This document shows positions 13,336 to 13,354 of a stretch of DNA of 13,354 nt, in pieces; positions within the stretch are counted from its first letter, which is position 1, and every line of letters starts with the position of its first letter. The notes beneath the pieces are model-generated. The model saw only the letters and a program-made list of their open reading frames with translations. It did not search any database and was not told the origin of the DNA. Position numbers and translations under genes: made by a program. The stretch lies in the NCBI GenBank assembly GCA_003232445.1, contig QIJM01000177.1, positions 1 to 13,354 of the forward strand. The letters run 5' to 3'. This DNA is from Paraglaciecola arctica. Lineage in GTDB: Bacteria > Pseudomonadota > Gammaproteobacteria > Enterobacterales > Alteromonadaceae.

Positions 13336-13354
13336 CTTAATTTCCTTAATCAAA

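Noticed and set aside
1..13354. CRISPR array, tRNA, rRNA or defence/toxin-antitoxin genes
   Set aside because: No regularly spaced repeats, no tRNA- or rRNA-like sequence and no such protein motifs were seen on either strand.

Overview
The window is part of a gammaproteobacterial chromosome, most likely from the Alteromonadales (the Alteromonas/Glaciecola/Paraglaciecola group). The ribosomal proteins, RpoA and SecY are very close to the E. coli sequences in length and motifs, base composition is moderately AT-rich, and L36 is of the zinc-binding type while S14 is of the long zinc-free type. The genus is inferred from general likeness only.

Layout from left to right. (1) Positions 2-391 hold the 3' end of a LysR-type regulator gene on the + strand. 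(2) Positions 392-859 have no intact gene. They hold a decayed IS66-family transposase end (420-575), then a strongly structured stretch (687-812) that may be the 5' fragment of a group II intron, then the terminator of the ribosomal operon (815-844). (3) Positions 860-9326, all on the minus strand, hold the complete alpha operon (rpsM-rpsK-rpsD-rpoA-rplQ) and spc operon (rplN-rplX-rplE-rpsN-rpsH-rplF-rplR-rpsE-rpmD-rplO-secY-rpmJ) in canonical order. They supply ribosomal proteins, the RNA polymerase alpha subunit and the SecY translocon channel. Two autoregulatory RNA sites can be recognised: the S4-type leader before rpsM and an S8-type hairpin over the start of rplE. (4) Positions 9327-9602 are the upstream region of the spc operon. 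They hold candidate promoter elements, a leader hairpin and a bidirectional terminator. (5) Positions 9616-13335, also on the minus strand, are accessory: an acidic four-repeat lipoprotein, a long-chain acyl-CoA synthetase-like enzyme, and a damaged LysR-type regulator gene with a 24-bp duplication in its helix-turn-helix and a large internal deletion.

The main oddity of layout is that rplN is not preceded by rpsQ and the rest of the S10 operon, as it normally is in gammaproteobacteria. A terminator and non-ribosomal genes lie there instead, so the spc-alpha transcription unit must have its own promoter or promoters. I found no clearly new defence, CRISPR or other system. The points most worth a second look are the S10/spc break, the structured block beside the IS66 remnant, the rebuilt S8 hairpin, the structured leader and GTAAA-type site array upstream of the lipoprotein, and the rearranged LysR gene.
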